Program-made: the position numbers and the translations under genes
Notes under the pieces: model-generated
Told to the model about the DNA's origin: nothing
Databases searched by the model: none
What the model saw: only the letters and a program-made list of their open reading frames with translations
Assembly (NCBI GenBank): GCA_016789245.1
Contig: JAEURM010000124.1
Span: 1 to 6,212, forward strand
Source: Anaerolineales bacterium
GTDB lineage: Bacteria > Chloroflexota > Anaerolineae > Anaerolineales > UBA6663
Reading direction: 5' to 3'
Length of the DNA stretch: 6,212 bases
Shown: piece by piece, positions 5,092 to 6,212 of the stretch
Layout: each line of letters opens with the position of its first letter
How positions within the stretch are numbered: the stretch's first letter is position 1

Positions 5092-5802
5092 TTACGCCAG
5101 TGGTTTCACAGCGTAATGGATGGCCATTGTGCCTAACATCCAACGTTCAAAGCGCACCGTTTCAAAGCCCGCCGCCCGCATCCGCTCGGCCAGTTTTTCG
5201 GCGGGTAAAAAGCCTTCGGTGGAATTAGGGAGGTAGGTGTACGCTTCGCGCGTACCCGTAATCAGTTGCCCCAAAGTGGGGATAACGGTGTGCAAGTGAA
5301 ATTCTATGAACGGGCGCAGAAGATTACGAGCGGGCGGCGTGGTATCCAAACAAACTACCCGGCCGCCCGGCTTAAGTACCCGCCACTGCTCTGCCCATGC
5401 GCGGCTCAAATCTCCCACATTGCGCATAAGGTAGCCGGAAACCACGGCATCAAACGTAGCATCAGGAAAGGGCAAATTCAGCGCATCCGTACCAGACCAA
5501 CGCAAGTGCTGGCCGCCGGGCCGCCGTTGGCCCACGCGCATCATGGCCAAAGTAAAATCACCCCCCACCACCCGCGCCGTGGGCGTGCGTTCCGCCAGCT
5601 CTAAAGCAATATCACCGGTGCCAGCCCCTAAATCTAAAACGCTTCCGTTGGCGGGCACTTGCGCCAAAGCCACTACGCGGGCGCGCCAATGGGTATCTTG
5701 CCCAAACGTCATCAGCCGGTTCATCACATCATACCGGCTAGCAATTTGGGTAAATAAGTTTTGAACGTAATTGGCGCGCTCAGCGCCGGTGAGTTGAGCC
5801 AT
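5092..5802 (-). CDS. menG: UbiE/MenG-family demethylmenaquinone C-methyltransferase
   Basis: This 236-residue SAM-dependent methyltransferase probably catalyses the last step of menaquinone synthesis, methylating the demethylated quinone ring at the membrane. UbiE/COQ5 signatures are present: FTQIASRYDVMNRLMTFG (17-34) followed by HWR (38-40), SAM-binding VLDLGAGTGD (55-64), acidic GDF (81-83), DALNLPFPD (106-114), RNVGD (127-131), RVLKPGGR (141-148) and YTYLPNSTEGF (188-198). Length matches the family. The ATG at 5802-5800 lies 12 nt after the histidine kinase stop and has only a weak purine stretch upstream, so it is likely cotranscribed with the kinase. A menaquinone rather than ubiquinone role is inferred from the likely lineage. 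No other quinone genes are in the window. No terminator is seen in the 109 nt before the pilin gene. Confidence 0.88.
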   Translation of the reverse strand: MAQLTGAERANYVQNLFTQIASRYDVMNRLMTFGQDTHWRARVVALAQVPANGSVLDLGAGTGDIALELAERTPTARVVGGDFTLAMMRVGQRRPGGQHLRWSGTDALNLPFPDATFDAVVSGYLMRNVGDLSRAWAEQWRVLKPGGRVVCLDTTPPARNLLRPFIEFHLHTVIPTLGQLITGTREAYTYLPNSTEGFLPAEKLAERMRAAGFETVRFERWMLGTMAIHYAVKPLA

Positions 5803-5814
5803 GCCAAAATTCTA

Positions 5815-6212
5815 TCACTCGCGGCGGGCTGGTTCAGGCGTAAAGGGAAGCCACACGCTGAAGGTGGTGCCTTCGGCTTCTGTGCTTTTAACGCGAATTT
5901 CGCCGCCATGCCGCTCAACAATTTCTTTGGAGATAGACAGGCCCAGACCAGTGCCAGATTCACCTGATTGCTGGCCGATTTGCCCGCGGTAAAAACGTTT
6001 GAATAAGTGTTGCAAGTCTTCTTCGGGGATGGCCGGGCCATCATTGTGAACGCGCAATTCCACGCCTTCTAACTCGCCTGAGGAAAGCAGTTGACTGGAA
6101 ACCGTAATGTGCCCTCCCGTTGCCGAATACAGCACCGCGTTACCTATCAAATTATTAAGCACCTGAATTATCTGTGAAGCATCCAGCCACAGCATGGGGA
6201 CGGAGGCGTTAG
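5815..6212 (-). CDS. Sensor histidine kinase, C-terminal ATP-binding part (gene runs off the right edge)
   Basis: The last 131 or so codons of a two-component sensor kinase are present. Numbering from the internal Met at 6195, the HATPase_c domain shows the N box QVLNNLIGNA (11-20), G1 box NDGPAI (51-56), F box LFKRFYRG (64-71), G2 box GTGLGLSI (81-88) and the closing GTTFSVWLP strand. These bind ATP for autophosphorylation of a histidine that lies outside the window. The frame stays open to the window edge, so the Met at 6195 is internal and not a start. The sensory input and partner regulator cannot be seen. The stop is 12 nt before menG, suggesting one transcript, although the two products have no obvious functional link. 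Confidence 0.93.
   Translation of the reverse strand, partial: NASVPMLWLDASQIIQVLNNLIGNAVLYSATGGHITVSSQLLSSGELEGVELRVHNDGPAIPEEDLQHLFKRFYRGQIGQQSGESGTGLGLSISKEIVERHGGEIRVKSTEAEGTTFSVWLPFTPEPARRE

Overview
The window looks like chromosomal DNA of a free-living bacterium, most plausibly a member of the Chloroflexota (Anaerolineae-like). That placement is an inference. It rests on a lipoprotein with a long Thr/Pro/Glu-rich linker, a very short Flp-type pilin, a menaquinone-type UbiE/MenG methyltransferase, moderately GC-rich coding sequence and short-period intergenic repeats. No mobile element, tRNA, rRNA or CRISPR array was found.

Positions 1-3514 (minus strand) hold one vitamin B12 operon. 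In transcription order it has a TTGACA promoter (3485-3514), a cobalamin riboswitch (about 3224-3465) with an intrinsic terminator (3157-3187), btuF (lipoprotein B12-binding protein), btuC (permease), btuD (ATPase, overlapping btuC by 14 nt) and the start of a PduO-type cob(I)alamin adenosyltransferase that runs off the left edge. Together these import a corrinoid and convert it to adenosylcobalamin, with the coenzyme repressing its own supply through the riboswitch.

Positions 3515-3644 are a divergent promoter region. The plus-strand gene 3645-4784 encodes a membrane-anchored YkuE/YaeI-like metallophosphoesterase, probably from a leaderless mRNA, and one of its catalytic motifs is altered. 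It converges on a tiny Flp-type pilin gene (4836-4982, minus) that has its own terminator. Upstream of the pilin, also on the minus strand, lie ubiE/menG (5092-5802) and the C-terminal part of a sensor histidine kinase (5815 to the right edge), only 12 nt apart.

The most unusual signal is a set of short-period repeats at three junctions of the B12 operon. Two are arrays of 8-nt units that flip orientation about a 4-nt spacer, so each folds into a hairpin in register. One of these (3284-3367) takes the place of the variable peripheral domain of the cobalamin riboswitch. The other (2075-2118) lies between btuF and btuC. A 7-nt array (231-279) encodes the last codons and stop of btuD.
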